DNA of 64,000 nucleotides, taken from positions 1,641,786-1,705,785 of the forward strand of contig NZ_JAFIDJ010000001.1 in assembly GCF_017051705.1 (NCBI RefSeq), written 5' to 3'. The notes beneath the pieces are model-generated. The model made no database searches. It was not told the origin of the DNA and saw only the letters and a list, made by a program, of their open reading frames with translations. Shown here one piece after another: positions 37,105 through 45,636 of this stretch (positions are counted from its first letter, which is position 1; each line of letters opens with the position of its first letter). This stretch comes from Algoriphagus lutimaris (GTDB lineage: Bacteria > Bacteroidota > Bacteroidia > Cytophagales > Cyclobacteriaceae). A program made the position numbers and the translations under genes.

Positions 37105-37647
37105 ATGAAAAATAATTTTAAAGAATTTATTAAAAATATAATACCTGTTCTATTGGGTGTATTAATTGCATTGTGGATAGATAATTGGAATGAAGATAGA
37201 AAAGACAGAAAATATATTGACAACTTCTATTTATCTTTAAAAAAGGAATTAGGGGATACCGATAAAGAAATAACTGAAAAAAACCCATACCAAAAAGCAT
37301 TAGTAGATACCCTTGATTCTTACTCGAATAACGAAACATTACCATTAATTACTATCATTGAAAAAGCTGGGGGCATTAATGGCCCTCGTATCAAACTTAA
37401 TTACTGGAGGGCATTATCGAACTCCAAAATAGAGTTGATTGAATACGGTAAATTATCTGTTTTGACAGATATAGAAGAAGGGAATGAACTCTTAAAGTAC
37501 AAACAGAATAAACTTTTGGATTTCATTTATTCCAACCTGACTGAAACGGGTAAAAAAGAAAAAATCTTACTAAAATTAATGATGGAAGAGTTAATGAGAA
37601 CACAAATAAGTGTACAAAAGGATATCCAAAAAATATTGAATGAATAA
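37105..37647 (+). CDS. DUF6090-family membrane-anchored protein
   Basis: 180 aa. One N-terminal membrane helix reads IIPVLLGVLIALWIDNWNEDR, a phrase typical of DUF6090 proteins (IxxGILIALQINNWNE), and is followed by a helical soluble part rich in Lys, Glu and Leu. Function unknown; the family is widespread in Bacteroidota accessory regions. Sole gene of cassette 3. Confidence 0.78.
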   Translation: MKNNFKEFIKNIIPVLLGVLIALWIDNWNEDRKDRKYIDNFYLSLKKELGDTDKEITEKNPYQKALVDTLDSYSNNETLPLITIIEKAGGINGPRIKLNYWRALSNSKIELIEYGKLSVLTDIEEGNELLKYKQNKLLDFIYSNLTETGKKEKILLKLMMEELMRTQISVQKDIQKILNE

Positions 37648-37653
37648 ATGCCA

Positions 37654-37773
37654 GTTGCTAACAATGCATAACCGAAATTACAGTGGATTCGACTACGTCC
37701 GAATCTACTAGGAATTGCTAAAGTAAGTGCCAAACCGAAAATTAACGCTTATTAACCCGAGACCGTTGTGGGC
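37654..37773 (+). repeat. attC-like cassette site 3
   Basis: The left core GTTGCTAAC is the exact complement of the cassette start GTTAGCAAC at 37076. The right core is CCGTTGTGGGC (GTT at 37765). The outer arms pair poorly, but an inner stem GGATTCG/CGAATCT is clear. Confidence 0.75.
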
Positions 37774-37866
37774 AAACCACTGGACAAATTAGAACAACTC
37801 GAAAAATCCGGATATAGAAGTATCTTACCTAGACATAAGAGTAATAAATCATTTAAAAATGGCACT

Positions 37867-38757
37867 ATGAAAAGAAGATCGTTTATCAAAAATTCATCTC
37901 TCACCGCTTTGAGTATTAGCGCATTTGGATCCATTCAATGGAATGGCAAGAGCTTTGTCGGAGACACTCCAACAACCACTGACATTCTTGGACCCTTTTA
38001 TAGGCCGGGTGCGCCAATGAGAAGTGATATTATTCCACCTGATTCGAAAGGAATTCCGATGAACCTAACTGGAACAATTTTTAAAGAAGATGGAAAAACT
38101 CCATTGGACAATGTACACGTTGAAATATGGCAATGTGATGAGAATGAACATTATGACAATACTTCTGATAGTTTTTTATTCAGGGGAGCAATAAAGACCG
38201 AGAAGAACGGAAAGTATGCCTTCAAAACTATTGTGCCAGTTCCTTACAAAGCTGACCCTAATAATGATGAATCCTGGCGACCAGCCCATATCCATATGCG
38301 GGTTTCCGTTGCCGACCAACAAGACTTAATTACGCAAATTTATTTTAAAGGCGACAAATACAATGATACGGACACATCGGCATCCTCTCCGCAGGCTGTG
38401 AACAGAATCTTGGAAATTGTCAAAAATTCATCCGGGGAGCATTCAGTCACATTCGATGTTGTACTGAGTAAAGAATTTCCGCTCGACCAGGAAGTATACA
38501 ATAAGATTACCGGTCTATACAGAATGGACAGTAACAGTACCCTGGAGTTCATAAAGAGAGACGACTTATTGTTCATGAAAAGAAACGGTCAGTTGATCGC
38601 AAGTTTTAATTACATAGGCAACAATACATTTGAATCTGGGAGAGGATCTCTAAAAGTAACCTTCGAGTTGTTACCCAAAGGGGATGCTAAAGTGGTCGTT
38701 ACCACGCGGGACAACACCTACACGGGTGAGAAATTCTTAAAATACAGTGATGGATAA
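37867..38757 (+). CDS. intradiol ring-cleavage dioxygenase-like protein, Tat-exported
   Basis: 296 aa from the ATG at 37867. The frame could start at a GTG at 37768, but this lies on the cassette border and the Tat signal MKRRSFIKNSS starts here. The fold signature is TTDILGPFYRPGAP, a beta-sandwich, IWQCDENEHYDN (Tyr ligand) and WRPAHIHMRV (two His ligands of the Fe site). Family enzymes open catechol rings; exported versions may act on lignin- or protein-derived phenols. An extra C-terminal domain of about 90 residues is present. Sole gene of cassette 4. Confidence 0.82.
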   Translation: MKRRSFIKNSSLTALSISAFGSIQWNGKSFVGDTPTTTDILGPFYRPGAPMRSDIIPPDSKGIPMNLTGTIFKEDGKTPLDNVHVEIWQCDENEHYDNTSDSFLFRGAIKTEKNGKYAFKTIVPVPYKADPNNDESWRPAHIHMRVSVADQQDLITQIYFKGDKYNDTDTSASSPQAVNRILEIVKNSSGEHSVTFDVVLSKEFPLDQEVYNKITGLYRMDSNSTLEFIKRDDLLFMKRNGQLIASFNYIGNNTFESGRGSLKVTFELLPKGDAKVVVTTRDNTYTGEKFLKYSDG

Positions 38758-38797
38758 TCTTAGGTAAGGTAATTTGAAACAAAGCTGAAAGCGGCCA

Positions 38798-38930
38798 GCC
38801 CACAACAAAATGTTTGTGCAATGGTGGCAGGATGTCAGGGTATTAAGTTATATTTTTTTATATAGTTTGTGCACGGGGACAGGACGCGGTTTTAATATGC
38901 CACCAATGCGCAAACACCAACGTTATCTAT
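38798..38930 (+). repeat. attC-like cassette site 4
   Basis: The left core GCCCACAAC is the exact complement of GTTGTGGGC at 37765. The right core is CGTTATCTAT (GTT at 38922). The arms pair over TGTTTGnGCAnTGGTGGCA, one of the longest clean stems of the set. Confidence 0.85.
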
Positions 38931-38943
38931 AATTATCAGAAAC

Positions 38944-39882
38944 ATGAAAAAAACAATCGGCATATTATTAATTACTTTCTCTTTCCCATTATTTGGTCAA
39001 GAAAAAATCAATGTCCTGATTCTACAAAACGAGTATGCCCACGATGTGCATATTATAACAGACGTATTTGAGGAAGTACTGAATAACACGGGAAATTATT
39101 CGATTGACAAGTTTTTTGTTCAAGAAAAAGATGGCTGGGAGAAATTCAATTATAATTTCAAAGATTATCAATTGATAATATCATCAAGACTTGGTGGTGA
39201 TATGCCTGAAAAATTAAGAAATGAATTTGTTTATTACATAGCAAATGGAGGTAATCTAGTCATAACTCATCAAGGTGTTAGTTCTTTTTATGATTGGCCA
39301 AAATTTCATGAAGTAATTGGGTTAGGATGGTATAAATCAGATGCGGGAGAACATATTTTCTGGAACGAAAGCAGCGGTGATTTTGTCAGAACTCCTATAT
39401 ACCACGGAGTCGGAGTCGGCCATGGAAAACAACATGAATTTCTTGTGACTATGAGAGATACTGAACATCCCATTTCTAAAGGCATTCCAGTAGAGTGGAT
39501 ACAATCAAAAGATGAATTATATCATGGTTTGCGAGGGCCAGCCCAAAATATAACAATTATAGCTACTGCATATTCTGACAAAAACACTTGGGGTTCTGGA
39601 GACCATGAACCTATAGCATGGACTACTAATTATGGGAAAGGAAGGGTATTTGTAACTGTTCTTGGACATGTTATGAAACAGGAATACGAGAATGCTATCA
39701 ATGGAATAAATTCTTGTGAAAATAAAAATGAGGCTATTTACTCTGTTGGTTTTCAAACGCTTTTCGCACGAGGAGCCGAATGGGCTGCTACTGGCAAAGT
39801 GAGTATTGAAAATCCTGATAATTTCCCTTCAAAAACGGAATCTAGTTCTGTTGAACCTAGTAAAGTTAAATGGAAGAAATAA
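38944..39882 (+). CDS. secreted ThuA-domain protein
   Basis: 312 aa with a signal peptide ending near residue 19 (LFGQ). The ThuA class I glutamine amidotransferase-like fold is seen in INVLILQNEYAHD, YYIANGGNLVITHQG, HPISKGIPVEW and GKGRVFVTVLGH. The family is associated with sugar use (trehalose, glycan) though activity is seldom known. The visible catalytic Cys of true amidotransferases is absent. Sole gene of cassette 5. Confidence 0.85.
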   Translation: MKKTIGILLITFSFPLFGQEKINVLILQNEYAHDVHIITDVFEEVLNNTGNYSIDKFFVQEKDGWEKFNYNFKDYQLIISSRLGGDMPEKLRNEFVYYIANGGNLVITHQGVSSFYDWPKFHEVIGLGWYKSDAGEHIFWNESSGDFVRTPIYHGVGVGHGKQHEFLVTMRDTEHPISKGIPVEWIQSKDELYHGLRGPAQNITIIATAYSDKNTWGSGDHEPIAWTTNYGKGRVFVTVLGHVMKQEYENAINGINSCENKNEAIYSVGFQTLFARGAEWAATGKVSIENPDNFPSKTESSSVEPSKVKWKK

Positions 39883-39887
39883 AAAAT

Positions 39888-40023
39888 GTAGCTAACACCG
39901 TGTAAAAATAATTGCTTGGTTCTCGCCTATTAGAAAATCATTATGGTTTTTCTATGATTCGTTCCATTTTTAGTAAGTTAGTTGCTTGCACACGCAACTA
40001 TCTTTACACAAACCGTTATCAAC
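39888..40023 (+). repeat. attC-like cassette site 5
   Basis: The left core GTAGCTAAC matches the complement of its cassette start (GTTATCTAT at 38922) at 7 of 9 positions. The right core is CCGTTATCAAC (GTT at 40015). The stem pairs GTGTAAAnATAnTTGC, and the right arm has two to three additional bases beside the core. Confidence 0.82.
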
Positions 40024-40037
40024 AATAAATACAAACT

Positions 40038-41228
40038 ATGGATAATAAGGTTATCACTATTATCAGTATCCTTTTTTTCTTTTTATCATCATGTGATAAT
40101 CACAATAAAGAAAATCAGTTTCCCACTGCATCTTGGAAAATTTCAACTTTTGAGGCTGAAGGCCTGAATAGTAAGCCTTTTGATGATTTATTGAATAGGA
40201 TTGCAAATGGAGTTTACGGTAATGTTGACCAACTGCTCTTAATTAAAAATGGAAAGTTGGTATTTGACCAATCATTTACGAATGACTACGAAAAAATAAG
40301 TAAAGGAAAGTCAGGTGTTCTTGGATGCGGATTTGCAACCTGTGAAGATTCGACGATTTTTGGAGACTATAATTATTATCATCCCAATTGGCATCCATAT
40401 TATCAAAATCAAAAGATTCACACCCTACAATCTGTTACCAAATCAATTGCTTCTATTATGATTGGCGTTGCAATTAAAGAAGGTGATATTAGCAGTACAG
40501 ACGTCAGAGTAATTGATTTTTTTGAAGATTACGACTTATCAATGGCTGACGAATCTCTCAAAACTGCAACCTTAGAAAATTTGCTGACTATGCAACTGGG
40601 GATGGAATGGCATGAAATAGACAGGCCAATAGATTCAACAAATACTACCGGACAGCTTGAAGCAAGTCAAGATTGGATTCAGTTTACATTGAATCAACCC
40701 ATGGACACGATTCCAGGAACTAAATGGGTTTATAATAGCGGGGGGAGTCAACTAATGTCAGGGATCATCAAAAAAGCAACTGGATTATACATTGACGAAT
40801 ATGCAGAGAAACATCTATTTACACCTCTGGGAATAGAAAACTATCATTGGAAAAAAACACCCACTGGATATACCGATACTGAGGGTGGATTGTATTTAGA
40901 AGGCCAAGATTTGGCGAAAATTGGTTTTTTAATGCTAAGAGAAGGTAAATGGAATGGACAACAGATAATTTCTTCTGAGTGGGTAAAAAAGAGTGTCACA
41001 AAACAGGTCTCTTTCGACAAAGAAAAAGGATATGGGTATCAATGGTGGAGAGACGATCAAGATGGTGTAGAAATCTGGGCTTGTCATGGTTTTGGTAATC
41101 AATACCTTCTGGTATTTCCAAAATTCGAAACTATAGCAGTGGTTAATAGTTGGAACATATTTGATGAAGAAACGGAGAATATTTTGGAAGCAACTAACAC
41201 AGCTGTGATTCAGTCAAACTCTCAATAA
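40038..41228 (+). CDS. serine hydrolase, class C beta-lactamase-like, lipoprotein
   Basis: 396 aa. Lipoprotein signal FFLSSCDN. The catalytic SxxK is S132-V-T-K135 and the YxS motif is Y232-N-S. A late HGFGNQY replaces the KTG box. It resembles 6-aminohexanoate dimer hydrolase / esterase-type family members. Followed after 7 bp by a sodium symporter gene in the same cassette, which suggests that the hydrolysis product is imported. Confidence 0.88.
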   Translation: MDNKVITIISILFFFLSSCDNHNKENQFPTASWKISTFEAEGLNSKPFDDLLNRIANGVYGNVDQLLLIKNGKLVFDQSFTNDYEKISKGKSGVLGCGFATCEDSTIFGDYNYYHPNWHPYYQNQKIHTLQSVTKSIASIMIGVAIKEGDISSTDVRVIDFFEDYDLSMADESLKTATLENLLTMQLGMEWHEIDRPIDSTNTTGQLEASQDWIQFTLNQPMDTIPGTKWVYNSGGSQLMSGIIKKATGLYIDEYAEKHLFTPLGIENYHWKKTPTGYTDTEGGLYLEGQDLAKIGFLMLREGKWNGQQIISSEWVKKSVTKQVSFDKEKGYGYQWWRDDQDGVEIWACHGFGNQYLLVFPKFETIAVVNSWNIFDEETENILEATNTAVIQSNSQ

Positions 41229-41235
41229 GAGTCAT

Positions 41236-42627
41236 ATGAACTCAAGCCAATGGGTAATCCTAATTTTCGGAATATTGTATTTTAGCTTCATCCTCTTTAC
41301 CCGAAAAAAAGGAAATTTTGAGGAGTATTCAGTAGCAGGAAGAGGCCTTGGCTTTTTTCTTATTTTTTCTTCGCTTTGTGCTTCTTTTATAGGGCCAGGT
41401 TGGTCTATGGGGTTAGTGAGGGAAGGTTTTTCAAGAGGTATGTTTTTGGCTTATCTTCTTCCGCTTTGTGGATTGGGTTTGATACTGGTTGGCATCTTTT
41501 TAGTTCCCAGAATTAGAAATAAATTCAATGATATATATTCTATTGGAGATTTAGTTGGAGGTATAAAAAGTCACAATCATAAATTTGTTCGACTGGCTAC
41601 TGGAGTTTTCTCTCTTCTTTTTTTCGGGTCTATCACAGTGGCTATGAGTTATGCCGGTGGTGAATTAGTGAATAACGTTTTTGGCTTTTCTAAAATATGG
41701 TCTATAGTAATAGTAACTACCATTGTAATATGCTATTCTTATTTTGGTGGTATTAGGGCTACTATTCAAACAGATTCAATTCAATTTGTTCATTTTATAA
41801 TTCTGATACCCATATTGGCTATTTTGATATTATCTGAGGACCGGTTTATTTGGAAAGATTACATAGAGGCAACTTCTTCCAAGACAACAAGCGCATTTGA
41901 TTCGCATCCAATAATTGGAATCTTCAGTTTCGGAGTATTATGGCTTCTTAGCTCAACAGGCCTTGATTCAGGTGGACTAGGGAGGTTTCTTGCTTCAAAA
42001 AGCAATAAAGTTGCTCGAAATTCGACTGTTGCCGCAGGTGTATTTATGGCCATATGGCTTGTCTTAATGGTTTTTATAGGAAGTACAGGGTATTACTTAT
42101 ATCCTGAACTTGATAATAATGATCAAGTATTACTTCATATTGCTTCAGAACATTTTCCTGGCATACTCTATGGCATTTTCATTATTGCCATGTTAGGTGT
42201 AGTCATGTCGTCTCAGGATACTGTACTAAATGCAGGCAGTATCCTATTTAGTGAAGATATTATAGGCGTGTTGAAGCCAATGACAGAAAAACAAAAACTT
42301 AAAGCTGCGAAACTATATACCCTGTTAATGGGAATAATCTGCATAATTATAGCTAGTTATCTGTCTTCAATTCTTGAAGTGATAATGATTATTACCGAGT
42401 TCTACATTCCAGTTATGATACCAGTAATTGTTTTTTCAATTCTTAAGAAAAATTTTCATTGGCAAGCTGCTTTAATATCTATGTTCGTTGGCTTTATTTC
42501 ATACATCATTTGGAGACAGTTTTTGAGTTTTCTTTTACCTGAGTTAGTAGCGGCTTTAACCCTAAGTACTTTATCATATTTTGTAAGTGATTATATTCTA
42601 GCTAAAAAACTAAGATTAAATGATTAG
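41236..42627 (+). CDS. sodium:solute symporter (SSS family)
   Basis: 463 aa with about twelve to thirteen helices. Signature regions are FEEYSVAGRGLG, SYFGGIRATIQTDSIQF and MSSQDTVLNAGSILFSEDI. Family members co-transport sugars, amino acids or organic acids with Na+. Second gene of cassette 6, paired with the serine hydrolase. Confidence 0.92.
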   Translation: MNSSQWVILIFGILYFSFILFTRKKGNFEEYSVAGRGLGFFLIFSSLCASFIGPGWSMGLVREGFSRGMFLAYLLPLCGLGLILVGIFLVPRIRNKFNDIYSIGDLVGGIKSHNHKFVRLATGVFSLLFFGSITVAMSYAGGELVNNVFGFSKIWSIVIVTTIVICYSYFGGIRATIQTDSIQFVHFIILIPILAILILSEDRFIWKDYIEATSSKTTSAFDSHPIIGIFSFGVLWLLSSTGLDSGGLGRFLASKSNKVARNSTVAAGVFMAIWLVLMVFIGSTGYYLYPELDNNDQVLLHIASEHFPGILYGIFIIAMLGVVMSSQDTVLNAGSILFSEDIIGVLKPMTEKQKLKAAKLYTLLMGIICIIIASYLSSILEVIMIITEFYIPVMIPVIVFSILKKNFHWQAALISMFVGFISYIIWRQFLSFLLPELVAALTLSTLSYFVSDYILAKKLRLND

Positions 42628-42677
42628 TCTCTAGCCTATTAAAAAGGAAATAATATTGAAATGTGAATGAAATAACT

Positions 42678-42879
42678 GTTGCTAACACAGTGTATAAAGC
42701 ATAGCTAATAAGTGTTAAACCCAAAGGTTTACGTATATTTAGAAAGCCCGACAAATTTTTAATTTGGCTTTTAAATAAGAGAAAAATTAAAAACAAAATA
42801 TAAAAATTCGGCTCTGTGTTAATCCGAAAAGTTAGTCTCTTTTTACACACTACGTTTCATACACAAGACCGTTGTGTGC
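42678..42879 (+). repeat. attC-like cassette site 6, longest of the set
   Basis: The left core GTTGCTAAC matches the complement of GTTATCAAC (40015) at 8 of 9 positions. The right core is CCGTTGTGTGC (GTT at 42871). The outer stem pairs GTGTATnAA.C.TAG. A long AT-rich middle part accounts for the length of about 200 bp. Confidence 0.82.
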
Positions 42880-42890
42880 AAGCAAAAACA

Positions 42891-43451
42891 ATGAAAGACT
42901 TCTTAAATAAAATACATTCAATAGATCAAAAAATTCTTGAGGAGTACATTTCTCAATGGACTGAATACAAGGCTCCTAGAAAAACCATAATGACAGCTCC
43001 AGGCGAAACGGAACGATACATGTATTTTGTGCTAGACGGGATTCAAAAATCCTATTATTTAAAGAAGGATAAACAACACGTCATTGCTTTTACCTATCCT
43101 CCCTCGTTTAGCGGAATACCAGAATCCTTTCTTACCCAAACACCATCAAAGTACTTCATAGAGACCATTACAGAAAGTTCATTTCTTCGGATTTCTTTTG
43201 AAAAACATCAACAACTAATGCAAGAATATCGGGAGATAGAAACGCTGTTTAGAAAAGCCACTGAACTCGTATTAATCGGCATGGTACAACGCCACTATGA
43301 GTTAATGGCATTTGATATAAATGAGCGATTTAAATCCTTTGCTCAAAGAAGTCCACACCTGTTCAGTTTAGTTGCTCACAAAGACCTGGCTTCCTACTTG
43401 CGGATCGACTCAACGAACTTCAGCAAGTTGTTCAACACGATTAAGATTTAG
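42891..43451 (+). CDS. Crp/Fnr-family transcriptional regulator
   Basis: 186 aa from the ATG at 42891. The cyclic-nucleotide-binding-like beta roll covers residues 20-125 (YMYFVLDGIQKSYYLKKDKQ). The C-terminal helix-turn-helix is HKDLASYLRIDSTNFSKL. The subgroup common in Bacteroidota lacks obvious cAMP contacts. It precedes a dehalogenase-like gene in cassette 7 and may regulate it. Confidence 0.85.
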   Translation: MKDFLNKIHSIDQKILEEYISQWTEYKAPRKTIMTAPGETERYMYFVLDGIQKSYYLKKDKQHVIAFTYPPSFSGIPESFLTQTPSKYFIETITESSFLRISFEKHQQLMQEYREIETLFRKATELVLIGMVQRHYELMAFDINERFKSFAQRSPHLFSLVAHKDLASYLRIDSTNFSKLFNTIKI

Positions 43452-43516
43452 AATCTTGGTTTATACCAAAAATAAGCCGGGTTAGGTGTCTGACATTTGT
43501 TTAAAATTAATAAACA

Positions 43517-44428
43517 ATGAAACGGGCTATTAACATTTTAATCTTAATCATCATGAGTACAACAGCATTTTCCCAATCATGGGTAGACACATCCCTTTAT
43601 CCATTTGAAAACAAATACCTGCGATTGGAAGCAGGCAACGTGCATTATGTGGATGAAGGAAAAGGTGATATTATTCTCTTCGTTCACGGCACTCCAACAT
43701 GGTCATTCTTATACAGGGATTTTATAAAAGAACTTTCAAAAGAAAATCGTTGCATTGCCTTAGACCACTTAGGGTTTGGCTTATCTGACAAACCGGACTC
43801 AGCCACTGGAACACCTGAATGGCATTCGGACAATCTTAGCGAATTCATCAAAAAACTGGACCTTCAAAACATCACTTTGATTGTGCATGATTTTGGAGGC
43901 CCTATCGGATTAGCAGCGGGCATTAAAAATTCAGAAAGAATTAAAAGAGTTGTATTGTTCAACTCCTGGTTTTGGGCTACTGATCAAAGAAAGGATGCTG
44001 AAAAAATAAATAAGATCGCTAACAGCTGGTTTGGCAAGTTTATGTATCTCAATATGAATTTCTCTGTGAAGGTACTTTTGAAAAAAGGCTTTGCAAACAA
44101 GAAAAATCTATCGAAAGAAGTTCATCAACAGTACATCAATCCATTTCCAGACAAAAACTCCAGAATTCCTTTACTCAATCTTGCCAAAGCGTTGGTCGGT
44201 TCATCGGATTGGTATCAGAAACAATGGGAGCAGCTTGACCTTTTATCAGACAAAGAATGGCTAATTCTATGGGGAACTGAAGACGCATTCATTACAATGG
44301 ACAACTTGGAGAAATGGCAAAAAAGGCTTTCAAATTCTAAAACGAAAGAATTTGATTGTGGTCATTTTGTTCAAGAAGAAGCTACAGAGGCTTCAATCAA
44401 AGAAATAACTAACTTCATGAATAAATAA
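43517..44428 (+). CDS. haloalkane dehalogenase-like alpha/beta hydrolase, exported
   Basis: 303 aa. Signal peptide MKRAINILILIIMSTTAFSQ. The oxyanion region is FVHGTPTWSFLYR with the Trp of halide binding. The nucleophile is Asp (D125 in VHDFGGP), which is typical of haloalkane dehalogenases and not of esterases. The His is H283 in CGHFVQEE. A second halide-binding Trp may be in NSWFW. Exported versions are less usual. It converts halogenated alkanes to alcohols if the assignment is right. Confidence 0.82.
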   Translation: MKRAINILILIIMSTTAFSQSWVDTSLYPFENKYLRLEAGNVHYVDEGKGDIILFVHGTPTWSFLYRDFIKELSKENRCIALDHLGFGLSDKPDSATGTPEWHSDNLSEFIKKLDLQNITLIVHDFGGPIGLAAGIKNSERIKRVVLFNSWFWATDQRKDAEKINKIANSWFGKFMYLNMNFSVKVLLKKGFANKKNLSKEVHQQYINPFPDKNSRIPLLNLAKALVGSSDWYQKQWEQLDLLSDKEWLILWGTEDAFITMDNLEKWQKRLSNSKTKEFDCGHFVQEEATEASIKEITNFMNK

Positions 44429-44433
44429 AGTCA

Positions 44434-44496
44434 ACACACGACAAGGTGTATAGGGCATACCCTGCGGGATACGCACTATACACCAACCATGAGCAA
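44434..44496 (+). repeat. attC-like cassette site 7, compact, altered core
   Basis: The left core ACACACGAC matches the complement of GTTGTGTGC (42871) at 7 of 9. A strong hairpin follows with the 9-bp arms GGTGTATAG/CTATACACC and an inner stem. At the right end GTT is replaced: ACCAACCATGAGC in place of the expected ACCAACGTTGAGC. Confidence 0.65.
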
Positions 44497-44505
44497 TTAT
44501 ACATT

Positions 44506-45573
44506 ATGAAAAAATTTCTATTAATACCCATCCTACTTACTGTACTTTCTTGTGCTGAAACAAAAAATAATAAAGAGACAGATAAATCCTTAATGGACAA
44601 AAGTCACTTTAGACATCTACGTTATTTGCTTAATGTTAAAAATGAAACTGCTAAAAAATATTGGCCTGATTTCGCAGAACAAGACTTTTTTCAAACTGTT
44701 GTATATTATTCCAGAGAAAATACCTACGTACTTAATCCGAGCGACCATATTCTCAATAACTTCGATTATCAAGAGATCGGAAATTTTAACGAGGTAAAAG
44801 TCATCCAACTACCAGATAGTTATACTGACACGACGGCTTTTAAATTTGAGACAAGTGTAGGGATGGACAGTACTGAGCTTCATTACAAGAAGCCGGTTTT
44901 ATATTTTCAAAGTTTTGAACTCTCCAAGAAGTTTCCTGAAGTAGGTGTAAATGATCTGGAGGATTGGTCCTTGATGGTGATACATGAGCTGTTCCATGGC
45001 TATCAATGGTCAAAACCAAAAATGTTTGCGCTAGCAAGAGCCACTTCTATACCTGGCGGACCAGATGAATTTCTTGGTTCATACCGCAGAGATCTTAATT
45101 GGTACAAAGAAAGTGTGAAAAGGGAAAATGATGTACTAAAAGCAATTTGGATTGACGGAGCAGACTTAAATCAGAATCTAAAGCAATTTGACTCTCTACG
45201 TGATCTAAGGATTGAAAGAATTAAACGAGAATACGATGTTGATATTCGAGCGGCTGAAGATTATGAAAACACCATTGAAGGAAACGCACGCTATTTTGAC
45301 TCGTTCACCAGACGATACTTAGCCGAAAACAAACCGGACGTCTCTTTTTTGACCGAGGGAGATAAAAAGGACATTATTGATAGGTTCAATAGCTATAAGG
45401 TTTCAACAGACAGCTTAAATTATAATATCACTAAGGATAGATACTGGTATCCTCTTGGCTTTAACATGTCTATGATCCTGGAAAAATACGATTCCGATTT
45501 TAAGAATAAAATTTATACTGAAAAGGTGACCCTTCGTGATTTATTGGAAGAATTAAAAAGCTCACAACAATAA
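44506..45573 (+). CDS. lipoprotein with HExxH zinc-metallopeptidase motif, new or uncommon family
   Basis: 355 aa from the ATG at 44506; an upstream frame start at 44446 lies in the cassette site. Lipoprotein Cys in TVLSCAE. The motif H160-E-L-F-H164 lies in SLMVIHELFHGYQW, and a downstream Glu E258 (ENTIEGNARYF) is a good candidate for the third zinc ligand, as in gluzincins. No family recognised. Sole gene of cassette 8. Confidence 0.72.
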   Translation: MKKFLLIPILLTVLSCAETKNNKETDKSLMDKSHFRHLRYLLNVKNETAKKYWPDFAEQDFFQTVVYYSRENTYVLNPSDHILNNFDYQEIGNFNEVKVIQLPDSYTDTTAFKFETSVGMDSTELHYKKPVLYFQSFELSKKFPEVGVNDLEDWSLMVIHELFHGYQWSKPKMFALARATSIPGGPDEFLGSYRRDLNWYKESVKRENDVLKAIWIDGADLNQNLKQFDSLRDLRIERIKREYDVDIRAAEDYENTIEGNARYFDSFTRRYLAENKPDVSFLTEGDKKDIIDRFNSYKVSTDSLNYNITKDRYWYPLGFNMSMILEKYDSDFKNKIYTEKVTLRDLLEELKSSQQ

Positions 45574-45616
45574 ATAAACGGTATTAAAATGACCGTTTAT
45601 TAAGATCGTTAGCCTC
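45560..45616 (+). repeat. attC-like cassette site 8, 57 bp
   Basis: The left core GCTCACAAC overlaps the coding end of the metallopeptidase. A 10-bp perfect stem AATAAACGGT/ACCGTTTATT has a 9-nt loop, and the right core is CGTTAGCCTC (GTT at 45608). It is the shortest complete site and keeps only one stem. It may also serve as a terminator. Confidence 0.75.
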
Positions 45617-45636
45617 AATTACTAAAAATAAATTAT

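Noticed and set aside
37768-37866. N-terminal extension of the dioxygenase from a GTG
   Set aside because: The start is on the cassette border and the extension would precede the Tat signal peptide at 37867.
42602-42850. 82-codon minus-strand frame between the symporter and Crp genes
   Set aside because: It lies almost wholly in cassette site 6 and reads through its stem.
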